Source: Chondrinema litorale
Lineage (GTDB): Bacteria; Bacteroidota; Bacteroidia; Cytophagales; Flammeovirgaceae
Direction: 5' to 3'
DNA length: 64,000 nt
NCBI RefSeq assembly: GCF_026250525.1
Contig: NZ_CP111043.1
Location: 2,283,421 to 2,347,420 of the forward strand
Part shown: piece by piece, positions 28,101 through 34,357 of the stretch
How positions within the stretch are numbered: position 1 is the stretch's first letter
Layout: each line of letters starts with the position of its first letter
Program-made: the position numbers and the translations under genes
Notes under the pieces: generated by a model
Told to the model about the DNA's origin: nothing
What the model saw: only the letters and a program-made list of their open reading frames with translations
Database searches by the model: none

Positions 28101-29796
28101 TTACCTCACTATCAAAGTAGTTTCCATAGATGGTAATGATATCTCCTTGAGTAACTTTAGTTTGAGAAAAACTGCTTATTTCGTGAAGATTTTGAGTAGT
28201 TACTAAAAAGTTTAAAGGAGAAACTGTATAGTAATTTGTTGCACTGCCAGTACCATTATAAGCAAATATATCATAAGCGTAGGTAGTACCTTGTAATAAA
28301 GAATAAGTATCAAGTATTTCGATGTTACTACCAGCATAAATTACTTTTTGGCCAGAATAATCTGTATTTGCTGTATATTCTTGCCCGTCTTCAGGAGGAG
28401 TTGTTGGGTCTCCATTTACTCTTCGCAGAACAAGAAAGTTTTCTGGTTTTACAGCTGGCTCTATTAATGTAAAATGTACCTTATTAGTAGATATAAAATC
28501 TATGTTGGCTCCTGGAGCTTGATAAGTTGGTTCTAAAGCATTTGCATTATACTCAAAAGCGCCTCTATCTACTGTAGAGTTAGCGATTCTATTGTAGTTT
28601 CTTTGATCTGTAGTGGTTGCTTTAGCATTATTACCATTATCAATTGCAGCACTACCAGCGCCTAAAGCATGGGTTGGTGAAAATCCTCCATTATTTTGTA
28701 ATGCACTTAAATAAAGATTGGTAACATATACTTGATCATTTACACCATAAAGGGCATATGAGTTATCACTTATGGAAGTATAACCACTATTTATAGTACC
28801 ATATATATATTGTATATCTGCAACTGTATTTGCATTAAAGATGGAATTAATAATAGTAGTATTAGAATTTGTTGAAGCTGATCTAAGCCCTTCATTAGTA
28901 TTACTAGCAATTGTACAGTTAATGAGTTCTAGACCACCCCAACAAGCAATACCACCAGCATTGCTAGTTGCTATATTGTTACTAATAGTTACATTTTTTA
29001 GGTAAGCATTTCCATTGCTACCTATATATATACCACCAGCAAAGGTGGCGTAATTATTAAAAACTGCTGAGTTATTGATATTTAATATATGACTAGCATT
29101 TGTGGAACATATACCACCACCAGAAAATGAACCAGTACCATTTGAAGAGTTATCAGAAATGTTTGATTGGTTGATATTAGCTGTACCAAAGTTTCTTATT
29201 CCCACTCCGGTACCACTTCCTGAGGTTACAATTTCATTATAAGAAACATTGCAATACTCTAAGTTGAGTGTGCCATAATTTAATATACCAGCACCTGAAG
29301 CACTGGTTCCAATATCGTCAACCTTATTATATTTAATATCACAATATTGTAGAGATAGATTTCCATCATTATAAATACCCGCGCCATTACCTGTTCCTGA
29401 TGATCCTGTAGTGTATCCATCTTTTATAGTAATTCTGGATATGTATACATTAATACCAGTAGAGATATTAAAAACCCTACTTAAGCTATTGCCACTAATT
29501 TGAATTTTACTGGTACCTGTACCATTTATAATTACATCTTGAGTAATAGCTAATTCACCAGATGTTAAATAAATCGTACCAGATAAAGTGTTATCAAATA
29601 CAATAGTATCGCCAACAGCTGCACTACTTATAGCTTTTCTAAGTGAACCAACTCCGGTGTCATTTAGGTTAGTTACTGTAATTACATTTGCTCCAAAAAC
29701 TTGCAGTGTGGCTGCAAAAGAGAAAAAAATATAAAAAAAGATCAGATATTGCTTTCGGCGAATATTTAGATACCATTCAATTAAATTGAAAAACAT
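16132..29796 (-). CDS. giant mosaic surface protein secreted by the type IX system (4554 aa)
   Basis: One uninterrupted 13.7-kb frame encodes a 4554-residue secreted protein. Approximate domain order by residue: signal peptide 1-35; parallel beta-helix (CSLREA/choice-of-anchor-Q type) 36-415; FN3-like 430-535; IPT/TIG 540-612; FG-GAP/VCBS block (repeated DFNNDGxxD motifs) 640-975; Ig-like 975-1092; second FG-GAP block 1095-1430; beta module 1432-1585; four FN3-like domains about 1598-2070; unknown beta module 2075-2232; LamG/concanavalin-like 2235-2385; beta module 2440-2592; second beta-helix 2597-3025; three bacterial Ig-like repeats 3032-3332; three FN3-like domains 3332-3675; cadherin-like 3684-3778; leucine-rich repeats with an Ig-like insert 3783-4222; Ig/PKD-like domains 4228-4470; T9SS type A sorting domain 4472-4554 (LFPNPATDKI, GIYLVFLETDKG). 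It is probably an adhesin or matrix protein on the outer surface. Domain limits are by eye. Confidence 0.9.
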   Translation of the reverse strand: MFFNLIEWYLNIRRKQYLIFFYIFFSFAATLQVFGANVITVTNLNDTGVGSLRKAISSAAVGDTIVFDNTLSGTIYLTSGELAITQDVIINGTGTSKIQISGNSLSRVFNISTGINVYISRITIKDGYTTGSSGTGNGAGIYNDGNLSLQYCDIKYNKVDDIGTSASGAGILNYGTLNLEYCNVSYNEIVTSGSGTGVGIRNFGTANINQSNISDNSSNGTGSFSGGGICSTNASHILNINNSAVFNNYATFAGGIYIGSNGNAYLKNVTISNNIATSNAGGIACWGGLELINCTIASNTNEGLRSASTNSNTTIINSIFNANTVADIQYIYGTINSGYTSISDNSYALYGVNDQVYVTNLYLSALQNNGGFSPTHALGAGSAAIDNGNNAKATTTDQRNYNRIANSTVDRGAFEYNANALEPTYQAPGANIDFISTNKVHFTLIEPAVKPENFLVLRRVNGDPTTPPEDGQEYTANTDYSGQKVIYAGSNIEILDTYSLLQGTTYAYDIFAYNGTGSATNYYTVSPLNFLVTTQNLHEISSFSQTKVTQGDIITIYGNYFDSEVTNNQVWIGGIEATIDAADNSKLVISIPEGIPPVSEVTVFNKTTGLTASSLKSGSPFIYAVFNGGELSSSYTYTEDETISTDNSLVAVTHDDISDNSLNDIIFSANSRLGITYRKDDNTGFKSPVYYSIPYSLDKIAITDFNNDGVSDICGINYSSSKIVVLIQKTDHSDFETYTQFEALSNPLDIKATDLNDDGFSDIVVTGTAQIAVLYRNGTNDGFDSPSFYGVGSGVSNIVLADFNLDNKVDIATTLEASNDNLKIYLQNSEDGSYYLNSTYSIGNAPTEIVTADFNNDTYLDLVVLNSSDNKFTIASGNGDGTFNMKNSFVTGDFPYAIEPGDFNGDGNIDIITSEITNNQFSIHVGDGSLNFTQTLIESTGNTPEDLTISDFNHDGKSDIAVVYNGDSKIGIYYYTNPKIDLSTVSPGLNNYNIGREQTVQATFDKNVDPSSANATSITLRGSLSGTKISGNYNTEGGVVTIDPNTSGDDFIAGEKVLLTVSDGIRGENDEIFTGVGSTNYKVKTETGPTEFIETSSFSTVNTTADFSVADFNGDNLPDLAFINNADKKLGVYENLGDGSFSVSNTYSLGNDPRAMFIADFDNNGANDIAVTDKSDNTVHIYTNDGNGNFSLKDILSLSGEVTPLDLTGADFNNDGNIDLAVAYSATNMFGVYQGTGDGSFTHFEDVTAGTTYTYRIATGDINNDGKFDLFVSYGGSDDVEVFKNTDEGFVSLVLMSNEASTNIVSQVMLEDVNNDNYLDLIYSNYYNNSIYVQINKGNEAFATAISLEASAVINFDCNDIDGDGNQDIIYTSSADNKVGILKGAGDGTFTEIYNLSTGNTPIVATAFPIDSDYDLDIAVLNETDNTISVFLNDAEPEITISNLSIAETNITRGTSQNPIYELQFDVAKSNTILQSLSFKTNGTYSNSDIESSGFQLWYNTTNDITSASQIGSSLSSTIGTGETLIYTGLNQSISIGTSGYLWLTADLNAAATINNSIGFEPISFTDISFDRGTKLGTDPINFGTQFIIQSSGNPEPSEHVSVFSADQSSDSDISLTWLDASGTQDPDGYLILARNSSGTFPTITDYTPVSDDTDWSDNIVAVNVSHLGFTNGYNFSGLTANETYYFEIYPYTNAGIDINYKTDAVPTASESIVITPSAQASSISFSNIGSSSLDLSWANGDGTSRIVVAKSGSNVDASPTDEYSYTANSTFGSGAEINAGSGNYVVYNGSGNNTSISGLSPSTTYYFQVFEYNGSAGDEKYLTSTNTANPNNTVTLATEHSSQPSGISLTSISPTSTIINYSAPLPAPESYIIIRGTGPTSDPVDGISYTSGDDISGNTVIYTGSALTFTDTGLTPGSTYYYAVYSYNGSGLSTNYLQLNPLNDYITLPATEPTTQSSNLFFSTLASNSYKISWQNGNGAYRIVLVKEAAAVDSSPTDQNTYTANSVFGSGDQIGSGNYVVYNGTGNSVTLTGLNTETEYYVSVMEYNGTSGTENYLTTSASSNPSSRKTLPNINTQVYITNTYPTWSSSDGMFISSGTSAGDYLQDANDEITWGHDGNPTTSLSTYLEGIVSLRWGRSWYIAKSDYKGNSDGYLKVVFDISDAGSPDTFNPNYNYKLLYRNSLTANFTEVKVKGSYVVPADDQIEFYLNTNILPEGYYTLGRTDGSPVAENTLDFDGTDDYASLGSDISLSSSFTIESWVKLNDITGKHPILSKGSSDSNDEFLLEITEGIPSFDWGGTSAKISGNMTLEVNKWYHIAATYDAVSYTATLYLNGLNIGETSSATTHLTTAASTYIGKSYSYFTNGSIDELKIWNKARTESEIRQDLFQSISGNESNLIAYYRFDQSTGTQLPDLSVNSHNGILESSMDDGDWVSSSAMTKPAITIAGNNIAETVKQGQQKHITYQVRLTTNNADAILTGLQLLTSGDYDNTTDIDSLRLYISDNSSLDTLTDTFLQAIPAPTSGSYASFINLASNSILASGSANYLFITTDVKDNATEGRVFSLKAPTVSDLFLTGGDIIAGTITDGGDQTIISPYTVTNTDDSGKGSLRWAIDNANLTSGKTIIFNIPDPSPWTITLDSDLPTITTTTTIDASSQPGWSATDRIRLDGQSMTATNGLHVQAPNSAIYGFTIFDFDIGIFIDGDGQDGFIIGGAGKGNNIQNCNTGVKIIGADNGVISANRIGTSDDGSTQNANALYGIHLSSNATGILIGGTAFNTGNLIAGNTEANIFLESSGSNTFHGNTIGVNLLLSNPLGGKKGIHIDINSNSNIIGGTTIAESNVISGNTEYGILLEGNNNTVSGNIFGTNNTLSADLGNTLSAAYITGIDNTFGGSSSSNGNRVLYNGSAIIVDGSNSAEKNNLRFNKIYCNDAGISLTNNSNNQISAPNISYANINTISGTSSPAFIIDVFTDSLNACSPKQGKVYLGTAIADVSGNWSFTGTFVNDHQITAQATDASGNSSEFSSPVTVDGIPPSAPVISSITNDSFIDTDFITNDNTIIFNGTSEANSTVEIYINNALAGSTSTDELGDWSFDYTLITLTEGNYSIHAIAIDASENQSAQSTIITLQIDQTAPETPIFTSISDDTGTANDFITSDNTLTFNGTAEIGSFIEIQLDGAIIDTVVTNASGNWSLDYTSTSLTDGSILFTATAIDSAGNVSSSSANTNILIDTSTPSAPVVSAISDDTGVYGDNITDDATLIFNGTAELNMSIEVFLDGSSIGTTTSDGEGSWIFDYTTNTLTEGSYILTATAGNDAGTSSTVSADFNFTVIQAPTLQASSLSITSKSETTASFNWVNGNGNGRLVLAYQDGNDFTFPQNFTTYSANNTFGSGDLIGTSTYVLLNGTANTIDISGLLPATKYHIAVIEYNELNSIVTYLNDTTSLENIILFETLSEEPISPPTGLTFTEVVEDTITFSFLPSVQTEDSYIVVRRQGTQEVPVDGTAYTVGENIGAQVVSFNGTTIYFTETGLEPLTTYYYDIYIYNGSGENTNYLESQPLTVEVTTPAQQPLSQATNLTFNTISSSYVNGSFTAASTGADGYLVLYTSVANASLDLSDGFSYTNGDLLNDWIVLQSSTETTFEAFNLNINTTYTFAVIAYNGSGTSINYRAHDPLKGDVSTSNNNPSNISITNTTISEALDLGFVVGLLSTEDLDITDTHTYSLVNLTSATDSTAFTIVDNQLQVNKTLYFIDNAFYNITIRSTDDKGGILDKNFTIYIQELPLSNSDSVALVELYSGLNPKPNWNFNDQVKTWEGVSVRGGRVKTLDLSSMSLDSLITAPILALTGLDTLDLSSNKLTFQYLEAFSTSFTQYNYISQNNPSGVDTLFAYSNTPYELAVEQNTTNETYQWLKNGELIANETNNTLTFTLPDKWDEGLYICQINSSLLPDLTLYSKSSYLKVVNVMDVQDSVALLSVMNEILTGEPAEEFYVNTPASTWPGVTEENNHVVEIHLGGLGLEGSLSADIGKLTELKTLDLFNNNLTGEIPDEIGDLINLTYLDLDQNNLEGAVPESLGNLTELTTLWLARNNFTSIPVSIENLTKLQYLFLQENEFSSLPESLGNLSELKVLNVSNNNITSFISNISQLTKLEKLNLSNNLIESISGNLDLLSALKELDLSDNKLTSIDFDVSQLISLELMLIYNNYLTFEDIEPLDYSSINYNLYYSPQKKSETFVDEFVATGNPFSIDMTTGGSNNFYIWEKDGVAIDTSTSALMDFASLSLEDAGSYSAKVFSNIIPDLEIRQKTINVFVACESLPSISIQTQFDTTVCENKNIYVELSGEEVDGRTYKWRKDGQELVLANSYKYTAVEPGTYRLIVTDPDGCSTFSNAINIGTVPTPEVSISMADSTTLIASSNSSEGIYRWYLNGNLIENESDSILNFYESGLYKASYENSFSCEGFSEEISFVVTALIDEAISQEITLFPNPATDKIILQTGENQYKYLKVDIYNIAGEPVLTEDFSSSNEVEIDIQDIPRGIYLVFLETDKGKAVKRFVKK

Positions 29797-30137
29797 ATAG
29801 CGCTTATTTGATAATGAGTGTTAAAACAACGCCTACCAGCGACCTATATTCATTATCATTTATTAAGCTTTTGAGGAATGTAGGGTAAATGTAATATCAA
29901 GCAGCTATTTGCATTATTTGCTAATTGAATTATTCTGAAACTATTTTAGTTTCTGCTTTGATTTGGAATAAGCATTGCTAAGGTAAAAAAATACAATTAT
30001 TCATTTATTTTATACAATTTTTTATTGTAAGTATTTGAACGTGAATACTTTGAGTTGATAGTAATTTTTAAAATTGAAGATTTTTTAAGATATTAATAAA
30101 CCCCATATATGAATATTCAACTTATGTTCTTTAGCTT
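29797..30137. other. 341-bp intergenic region between divergent genes
   Basis: The region lies between the start of the giant surface-protein gene (minus strand) and the NlpC/P60 gene (plus strand) and must hold both promoters. It is AT-rich. I found no exact TAnnTTTG box in either direction and no convincing RNA structure or small ORF. Confidence 0.6.
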
Positions 30138-30626
30138 ATGAAGCCAGGTTATATTTTCATATACGCATTTGTTGCTCTCGTTTTTGTATTGCAATTATTT
30201 GCTGAGCCAAGAAGCGATAAATCAACTACTCCCGAGTTGGTAATTAGTATTGCTAGAAAGTATTTGGGTACTCCCTATAAATATGGAAGTATAAATCCGG
30301 AGATAGGGTTCGATTGCTCTGGTTTTGTGTATAAAGTAATGGAAGAAGCAAAGATTAGTGTGCCTAGAACATCAAGAGGCTTTGCTGAATTTGGCGAGAA
30401 AATAGAGATTGATGATGCTCGTAAAGGAGATGTTATTTTGTTTACAGGTTCAAATTACGAGAATAAAACAATTGGCCATGTAGGAATTATAATTTCAGAA
30501 AAAGATGATGAGCTTCAATTCATTCATTCATCATCTTCTAAAAAACATCCAGGAGTTGTAATTACAAGTTTTTCTTCTGGGTTTTACAGCAAAAGGTTTG
30601 TAGGAATTAGAAGAATTTATAATTGA
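30138..30626 (+). CDS. NlpC/P60 (C40) family cell-wall peptidase
   Basis: This 162-residue protein has a signal peptide or anchor (hydrophobic residues 5-22, MKPGYIFIYAFVALVFVLQL) and a single NlpC/P60 domain. The catalytic Cys is in FDCSGFVYKV near residue 57, the His in GHVGIIIS near residue 113, and the third polar position is in FIHSSSS. These enzymes cleave gamma-D-glutamyl-diaminopimelate or related peptide bonds in peptidoglycan. The protein is a minimal single-domain form without SH3 or LysM binding modules. The gene stands alone. Confidence 0.9.
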   Translation: MKPGYIFIYAFVALVFVLQLFAEPRSDKSTTPELVISIARKYLGTPYKYGSINPEIGFDCSGFVYKVMEEAKISVPRTSRGFAEFGEKIEIDDARKGDVILFTGSNYENKTIGHVGIIISEKDDELQFIHSSSSKKHPGVVITSFSSGFYSKRFVGIRRIYN

Positions 30627-30749
30627 GATATTGACAAGGCATGTTAACCAAGTGAATAAATGATGAATGTCATGCATTCAATCGTTTGATATCATCAAAA
30701 TTCTTTGAATAGAAAAATAAATTTACTTAAACCATAAATCAAAAAAGTT

Positions 30750-31262
30750 ATGGAACCAATAAATAACTTAAGAGATCTGTTCATAGAATTGCTTAAAGAT
30801 CGCTACGATTCTGAGCAGCAGCAGATAGAAGCTTTTCCAAAAATGATGAGAGAAGCCTCTTCTACGGAACTGAAGCATACTATTCAAAATAGTATAGATT
30901 GCTCGTCAAGACACATTTTTAAGCTGAAAGAAATTTTTAAAAAGGTAAAAACCTACCCAGAAGGAGACTTGTGCGAAGCTAACCTAAGTATGATTAATGA
31001 GGTATGGAAACTGATGAATCGCTCTACTAATCCTGAGGTAAAAGATGCATCTATTATCACGGCCATTCAGCATATCCACCATTATGATATTGCAGGTTAT
31101 AGTTCTTTGAGTGCATATGCAAAAGCACTTGGTATGTACGAGAGTGCTCACATATTATTAGATATGTTGGAAGAAGAAAAAGAAATGGACTCAACGCTAA
31201 GAATGATGACAGTAGAGAGCATCAATGTAAAAGCTAATAAAGAATCTTTTGATGAAGCTTGA
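30750..31262 (+). CDS. DUF892 (YciE/YciF-like) ferritin-like protein
   Basis: This 170-residue helical protein resembles the YciE/YciF ferritin-like family: LRDLFIELLKDRYDSEQQ at the start, acidic and His-bearing helices (Glu and His in SIDCSSRHIFKLKE), and QHIHHYDIAGYSSL in the second half. Members are often stress-induced and form four-helix bundles with a possible di-iron site. The protein has no signal peptide and is presumably cytoplasmic. It is separate from the histidine-kinase gene 204 bp downstream, though both are on the same strand. Enzymatic activity is unknown in the family. Confidence 0.8.
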   Translation: MEPINNLRDLFIELLKDRYDSEQQQIEAFPKMMREASSTELKHTIQNSIDCSSRHIFKLKEIFKKVKTYPEGDLCEANLSMINEVWKLMNRSTNPEVKDASIITAIQHIHHYDIAGYSSLSAYAKALGMYESAHILLDMLEEEKEMDSTLRMMTVESINVKANKESFDEA

Positions 31263-31466
31263 TTAAGTTTCTTTCTCTTAAACACACAAATTCTGAGAAG
31301 ATATTAACCCTAAAGTGTATTTTATTGATAATCAGTATTATGTATGCTGTTAAAAATGTTAAATTCTATTTAGGGTTTTATTCCTTGTTTTATTTTTGAA
31401 TCATTGGAAAATTGCATTTATTTTCCATCTTAAAATCGATTTTTAATAAATATCTTTTCAGATACT

Positions 31467-33104
31467 TTGCAAAAAAATCATCTGAATTATATCATCGCTA
31501 TTATGTCTGTTGCGCTGTTAGGATTAATTGCGCTTCAGTTTTATTGGATAAAAACTTCAATTGAAGTTAATCGTGATCGATTTAACAATAATGTTCACGA
31601 TGCTTTGGGTGAAGTAGTGAAAAAGCTTGAGAAGCATGAAGCATTTCAGATTGCCAGAATGAAAATGGAAAATTCAATCAACATCGTAAAAGATGATTTT
31701 ATGATGGAATATGATTCTATGGGTAATCCTAACTGGCGTGAAGAAAAGAAAATCCAATCTAGACAAATTATCTCTCCCGACGAAAATCCTGTAGGCTCAG
31801 GACATAAATACGAATTAAAAGAAGAACTGGTAATTAGTAAATCTGGAGTTGCCAGAAAGCTTTACGATAATGTAGGGATTAATGAAGCTTCAGGTATGGG
31901 TATTTCTCCAGTTGCACTTCAACCTTCAGGTATCGATTCTACAAACTGGTTTAATAAAATAAAGCAGCATAGCAATTTTAAACTATCCAGAATGTCTGAT
32001 ATGGTTTCTGGTGTTTTGAATGAGTGGATGCAAATGGATAAGAGTATCAAAAATCGTATTACTCAGGAGCAAGTAGATTCTTTACTTAGACAAGAAGTAA
32101 AAAATAGAGGTATAGATATAGATTTTTACTATGCTGTGCAAAGTAGAGAGAATAAACTGCCAGAAATAGTTTTTGCTAATACTAATAATGCCTATACAAG
32201 AAAGGAAGTTTTGGAATCAGACTACCGAACCAAACTCTTTCCTACAGATGTGTTTGACAAGCTTAATATTCTTTATATATATTTTCCTGAGAAAGATTCT
32301 TTCGTAATACGCGAAATGTGGTTATTGTTGGCTTCTTCTGCAGTGTTTATTTCTTTAATTATTTATGGTTTTGCTTTTGCCATTTACACTATTATAAAGC
32401 AAAAGAAAATATCTGAGATTACTAATGACTTTATTAGTAATATGACCCACGAGCTTAAGACACCAATTTCTACAGTTTCATTGGCTTGCGAAGCTTTAAT
32501 GGATCCAGATATAAGAGCATTGCCCAATCAAAGTACAAGGTATTTAGGTATTATAAAAGAGGAAAATGAAAGATTATCAACTCAGGTTGAAAAGGTATTG
32601 CAGATAGCGAGATTAGATAGGGGAGACTTTAAACTGAAAATTGAGACAATTAATTTGCATGATGCAATTGAGCAGGCAATTAAAAATATACACCTTCAGA
32701 TTGAAACAAGAGACGGAGAGATAATTACAAATCTAAATGCCAAACAACCTGTAATTGAGGCAGATCAAGTTCATTTAGTAAACATCATTAATAATTTGCT
32801 TGACAATGCCAATAAATATTCATTTGAAAAACCAACAATTACTATAAATACAAAAGACATTGAAAGAGGAATTCAGTTAACTATAAAAGATAAAGGACAG
32901 GGAATAGCAAAAGAAATGCTCAACAAAATATTTGATAAGTTTTATAGAGTGCCTACAGGTAACCTGCACGATGTAAAAGGTTTTGGTTTAGGACTTTCTT
33001 ATGTTAAAACTATGGTTAATGCCCATGGCGGAGAAATTAGTGTTAAAAGTGAATTGAAGAAAGGATCTAGTTTTACTATTATATTACCACATAAACATGA
33101 GTAA
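31467..33104 (+). CDS. two-component sensor histidine kinase
   Basis: This 545-residue protein starts at a TTG (31467); the first in-frame ATG (31503) would cut into transmembrane helix 1, so TTG is preferred. Two membrane helices (about residues 8-27 and 284-310) enclose a roughly 255-residue periplasmic sensor region of no recognisable family. The cytoplasmic part has the HisKA H-box FISNMTHELKTPIS (His near residue 328) and the HATPase boxes: N box NNLLDNANKYS, G1 DKGQGIAKEML, and G2 GFGLGLSYVKTMVNAHGG. The 3' end overlaps the response-regulator start by 8 bp, so the two are translationally coupled. The stimulus is unknown. Confidence 0.92.
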   Translation: MQKNHLNYIIAIMSVALLGLIALQFYWIKTSIEVNRDRFNNNVHDALGEVVKKLEKHEAFQIARMKMENSINIVKDDFMMEYDSMGNPNWREEKKIQSRQIISPDENPVGSGHKYELKEELVISKSGVARKLYDNVGINEASGMGISPVALQPSGIDSTNWFNKIKQHSNFKLSRMSDMVSGVLNEWMQMDKSIKNRITQEQVDSLLRQEVKNRGIDIDFYYAVQSRENKLPEIVFANTNNAYTRKEVLESDYRTKLFPTDVFDKLNILYIYFPEKDSFVIREMWLLLASSAVFISLIIYGFAFAIYTIIKQKKISEITNDFISNMTHELKTPISTVSLACEALMDPDIRALPNQSTRYLGIIKEENERLSTQVEKVLQIARLDRGDFKLKIETINLHDAIEQAIKNIHLQIETRDGEIITNLNAKQPVIEADQVHLVNIINNLLDNANKYSFEKPTITINTKDIERGIQLTIKDKGQGIAKEMLNKIFDKFYRVPTGNLHDVKGFGLGLSYVKTMVNAHGGEISVKSELKKGSSFTIILPHKHE

Positions 33105-33801
33105 AATAAAAATACTTCTTGCTGAAGACGATTTAAATCTTGGGCAAATACTAAATGAATATTTAAATGTAAAAGGATATGATACTGAACTTTGCCGAAA
33201 TGGCGAAGAAGCATATCATTCATTTAAAAAGTCCACATTTGATCTGTGCATATTTGATGTAATGATGCCAAAACTAGATGGTTTTAGCCTTGCTGAGAAA
33301 GTGAGAAAAGCAGATAGTGAAATACCTATTATGTTTTTAACTGCTAAATCTTTAAAAGAAGATGCAATCAAAGGTTTTAATATTGGCGCTGACGATTACA
33401 TTTCTAAGCCATTTAGTATGGAAGAGTTGTTACTTAGAATAAAAGCTATTTTAAGAAGAACTCACAAACCTGAAGAGGAAGAAAACCAGCAGACAAAATT
33501 TGAAGTAGGAGAGTTCCATTTCGATTTTGCTTCTCAAAAACTGAGTCATAATGGCAAAGAGCAGAAATTAACATCAAAAGAAGCTGCATTACTAAGAATG
33601 TTGTGTTTGCATAAAAATCAAGTGTTAGATAGGTCAAAGGCACTTAAGAAAATCTGGCAAGACGATAACTACTTCAATTCAAGAAGTATGGATGTTTATA
33701 TAACTAAGTTAAGAAAGTTCTTAAAAGCCGATGAAAACCTACAAATACTAAATGTTCATGGGCAGGGGTTTAAATTAATCGAGCTTGACGGGCAGAATTA
33801 A
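33097..33801 (+). CDS. OmpR/PhoB-type response regulator
   Basis: This 234-residue protein has an N-terminal receiver domain (residues about 1-118; acidic pair in LLAEDDLNLG, phosphoacceptor Asp in CIFDVMMPKLDG near residue 53, Thr in FLTAKS, Lys in YISKPFSMEE) and a C-terminal winged-helix DNA-binding domain (from about 135: LTSKEAALLRML, RSMDVYITKLRKFL). It is the partner of the overlapping upstream histidine kinase. The likely response is transcription control, with targets unknown. Confidence 0.94.
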   Translation: MSKIKILLAEDDLNLGQILNEYLNVKGYDTELCRNGEEAYHSFKKSTFDLCIFDVMMPKLDGFSLAEKVRKADSEIPIMFLTAKSLKEDAIKGFNIGADDYISKPFSMEELLLRIKAILRRTHKPEEEENQQTKFEVGEFHFDFASQKLSHNGKEQKLTSKEAALLRMLCLHKNQVLDRSKALKKIWQDDNYFNSRSMDVYITKLRKFLKADENLQILNVHGQGFKLIELDGQN

Positions 33802-33840
33802 AAATATAAAGAAAAGCTATTTTCTATTAAGTATTTATAT

Positions 33841-33848
33841 TAACTTTG
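33841..33848 (+). promoter_or_regulatory. candidate -7 promoter element (TAACTTTG) for tRNA-Arg
   Basis: TAACTTTG matches the Bacteroidota TAnnTTTG -7 consensus and sits 18 bp before the mature tRNA 5' end, a fitting distance for a short leader. No clear -33 TTTG was located. Confidence 0.5.
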
Positions 33849-33866
33849 CAATTCCATTTGAAGGAT

Positions 33867-33940
33867 GGCTCCGTAGCTTAACTGAATAGAGCACCTGATT
33901 ACGGCTCAGGAGGTTCCAGGTTTGAATCCTGGCGGAGTCA
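33867..33940 (+). tRNA. tRNA-Arg (anticodon ACG)
   Basis: The 74-nt sequence folds as a cloverleaf. The acceptor stem is GGCTCCG with CGGAGTC (one G-T pair). The D stem is GCTT/GAGC. The anticodon stem is CCTGA/TCAGG with loop TTACGGC, giving anticodon ACG (Arg, read as ICG after A34 editing). The T stem is CCAGG/CCTGG. The discriminator base is A and CCA is not encoded, as is usual in this phylum. A terminator follows at 33949-33981. Confidence 0.95.
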
Positions 33941-33948
33941 CATTATAA

Positions 33949-33981
33949 AGGTTACCAAATTAATTTGGTAACCTTTTTTAA
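33949..33981 (+). terminator. Rho-independent terminator after tRNA-Arg
   Basis: AGGTTACCAAATT pairs with AATTTGGTAACCT in a perfect, nearly loop-free palindrome followed by a T run. It starts 9 bp after the tRNA 3' end. Confidence 0.85.
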
Positions 33982-34027
33982 TTTAAAAAATATCTTAAAA
34001 TATTAATATGCGGAATGTATAAACGCA

Positions 34028-34061
34028 AAACTGCTCACCTTAAATCTAAGGTGAGCAGTTT
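34028..34061 (-). terminator. 15-bp perfect hairpin, probable terminator of the 54-aa gene
   Basis: AAACTGCTCACCTTA at 34028-34042 and TAAGGTGAGCAGTTT at 34047-34061 pair perfectly across a four-base loop. On the minus strand the right arm ends in TTTTGCGTTTA, a weak T tract. It lies 30 bp after the stop of the small minus-strand gene, so it is best read as that gene's terminator or 3' stabiliser. Confidence 0.7.
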
Positions 34062-34090
34062 CTATATAATCAACTAATATTAAATCTTTA

Positions 34091-34255
34091 TTAGAAATAC
34101 TTTAAGATGAGAGGAGCATTTTTTCCATCAAATAAAAGTTTCTTATCTTTCTTCTCTTGGCTCTCTACTTCTTTTACCCACTCTCTTCTTAACTGCCAGA
34201 TATCTTTTGTGTTATTTCTCATTCTTCTTGCTTTAATTGAATTTCTTTTGTTCAT
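34091..34255 (-). CDS. small, highly charged 54-residue hypothetical protein
   Basis: The minus-strand ORF reads MNKRNSIKARRMRNN at the start and KNAPLILKYF at the end. About 40% of residues are Lys, Arg, Glu or Asp, with a basic N-terminus and a central segment (REWVKEVESQEKKDKK) that should form an amphipathic or coiled helix. There is no signal peptide or membrane segment. A very stable hairpin follows 30 bp downstream, which supports a real transcript. The composition is strongly protein-like, whereas the overlapping plus-strand frame encodes a Phe/Ser-rich sequence that is clearly its antisense shadow. The family is not recognised; a nucleic-acid- or ribosome-associated role would be a guess. 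Confidence 0.6.
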   Translation of the reverse strand: MNKRNSIKARRMRNNTKDIWQLRREWVKEVESQEKKDKKLLFDGKNAPLILKYF

Positions 34256-34357
34256 GTCTTACTTGTTTAATAAACGATTGAGCAATTAGTAAACTATAAT
34301 TTCTTCTTTTCTAAAGAATTAGATTCTCATGCTGATAGAATCTATTTGTTAGTTTTA

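Noticed and set aside
33867..33940. tRNA-Arg as an integration (att) site for a genomic island
   Set aside because: No partial duplicate of the tRNA 3' end, integrase gene or island-type genes were seen in the following sequence; a terminator follows directly.
34107..34289. 60-codon plus-strand ORF rich in Phe, Ser and Leu near 34.1 kb
   Set aside because: It lies antisense to the 54-residue minus-strand ORF whose composition is much more protein-like, and the plus-strand sequence has the Phe/Ser-rich look of reverse-complemented Lys/Glu codons.
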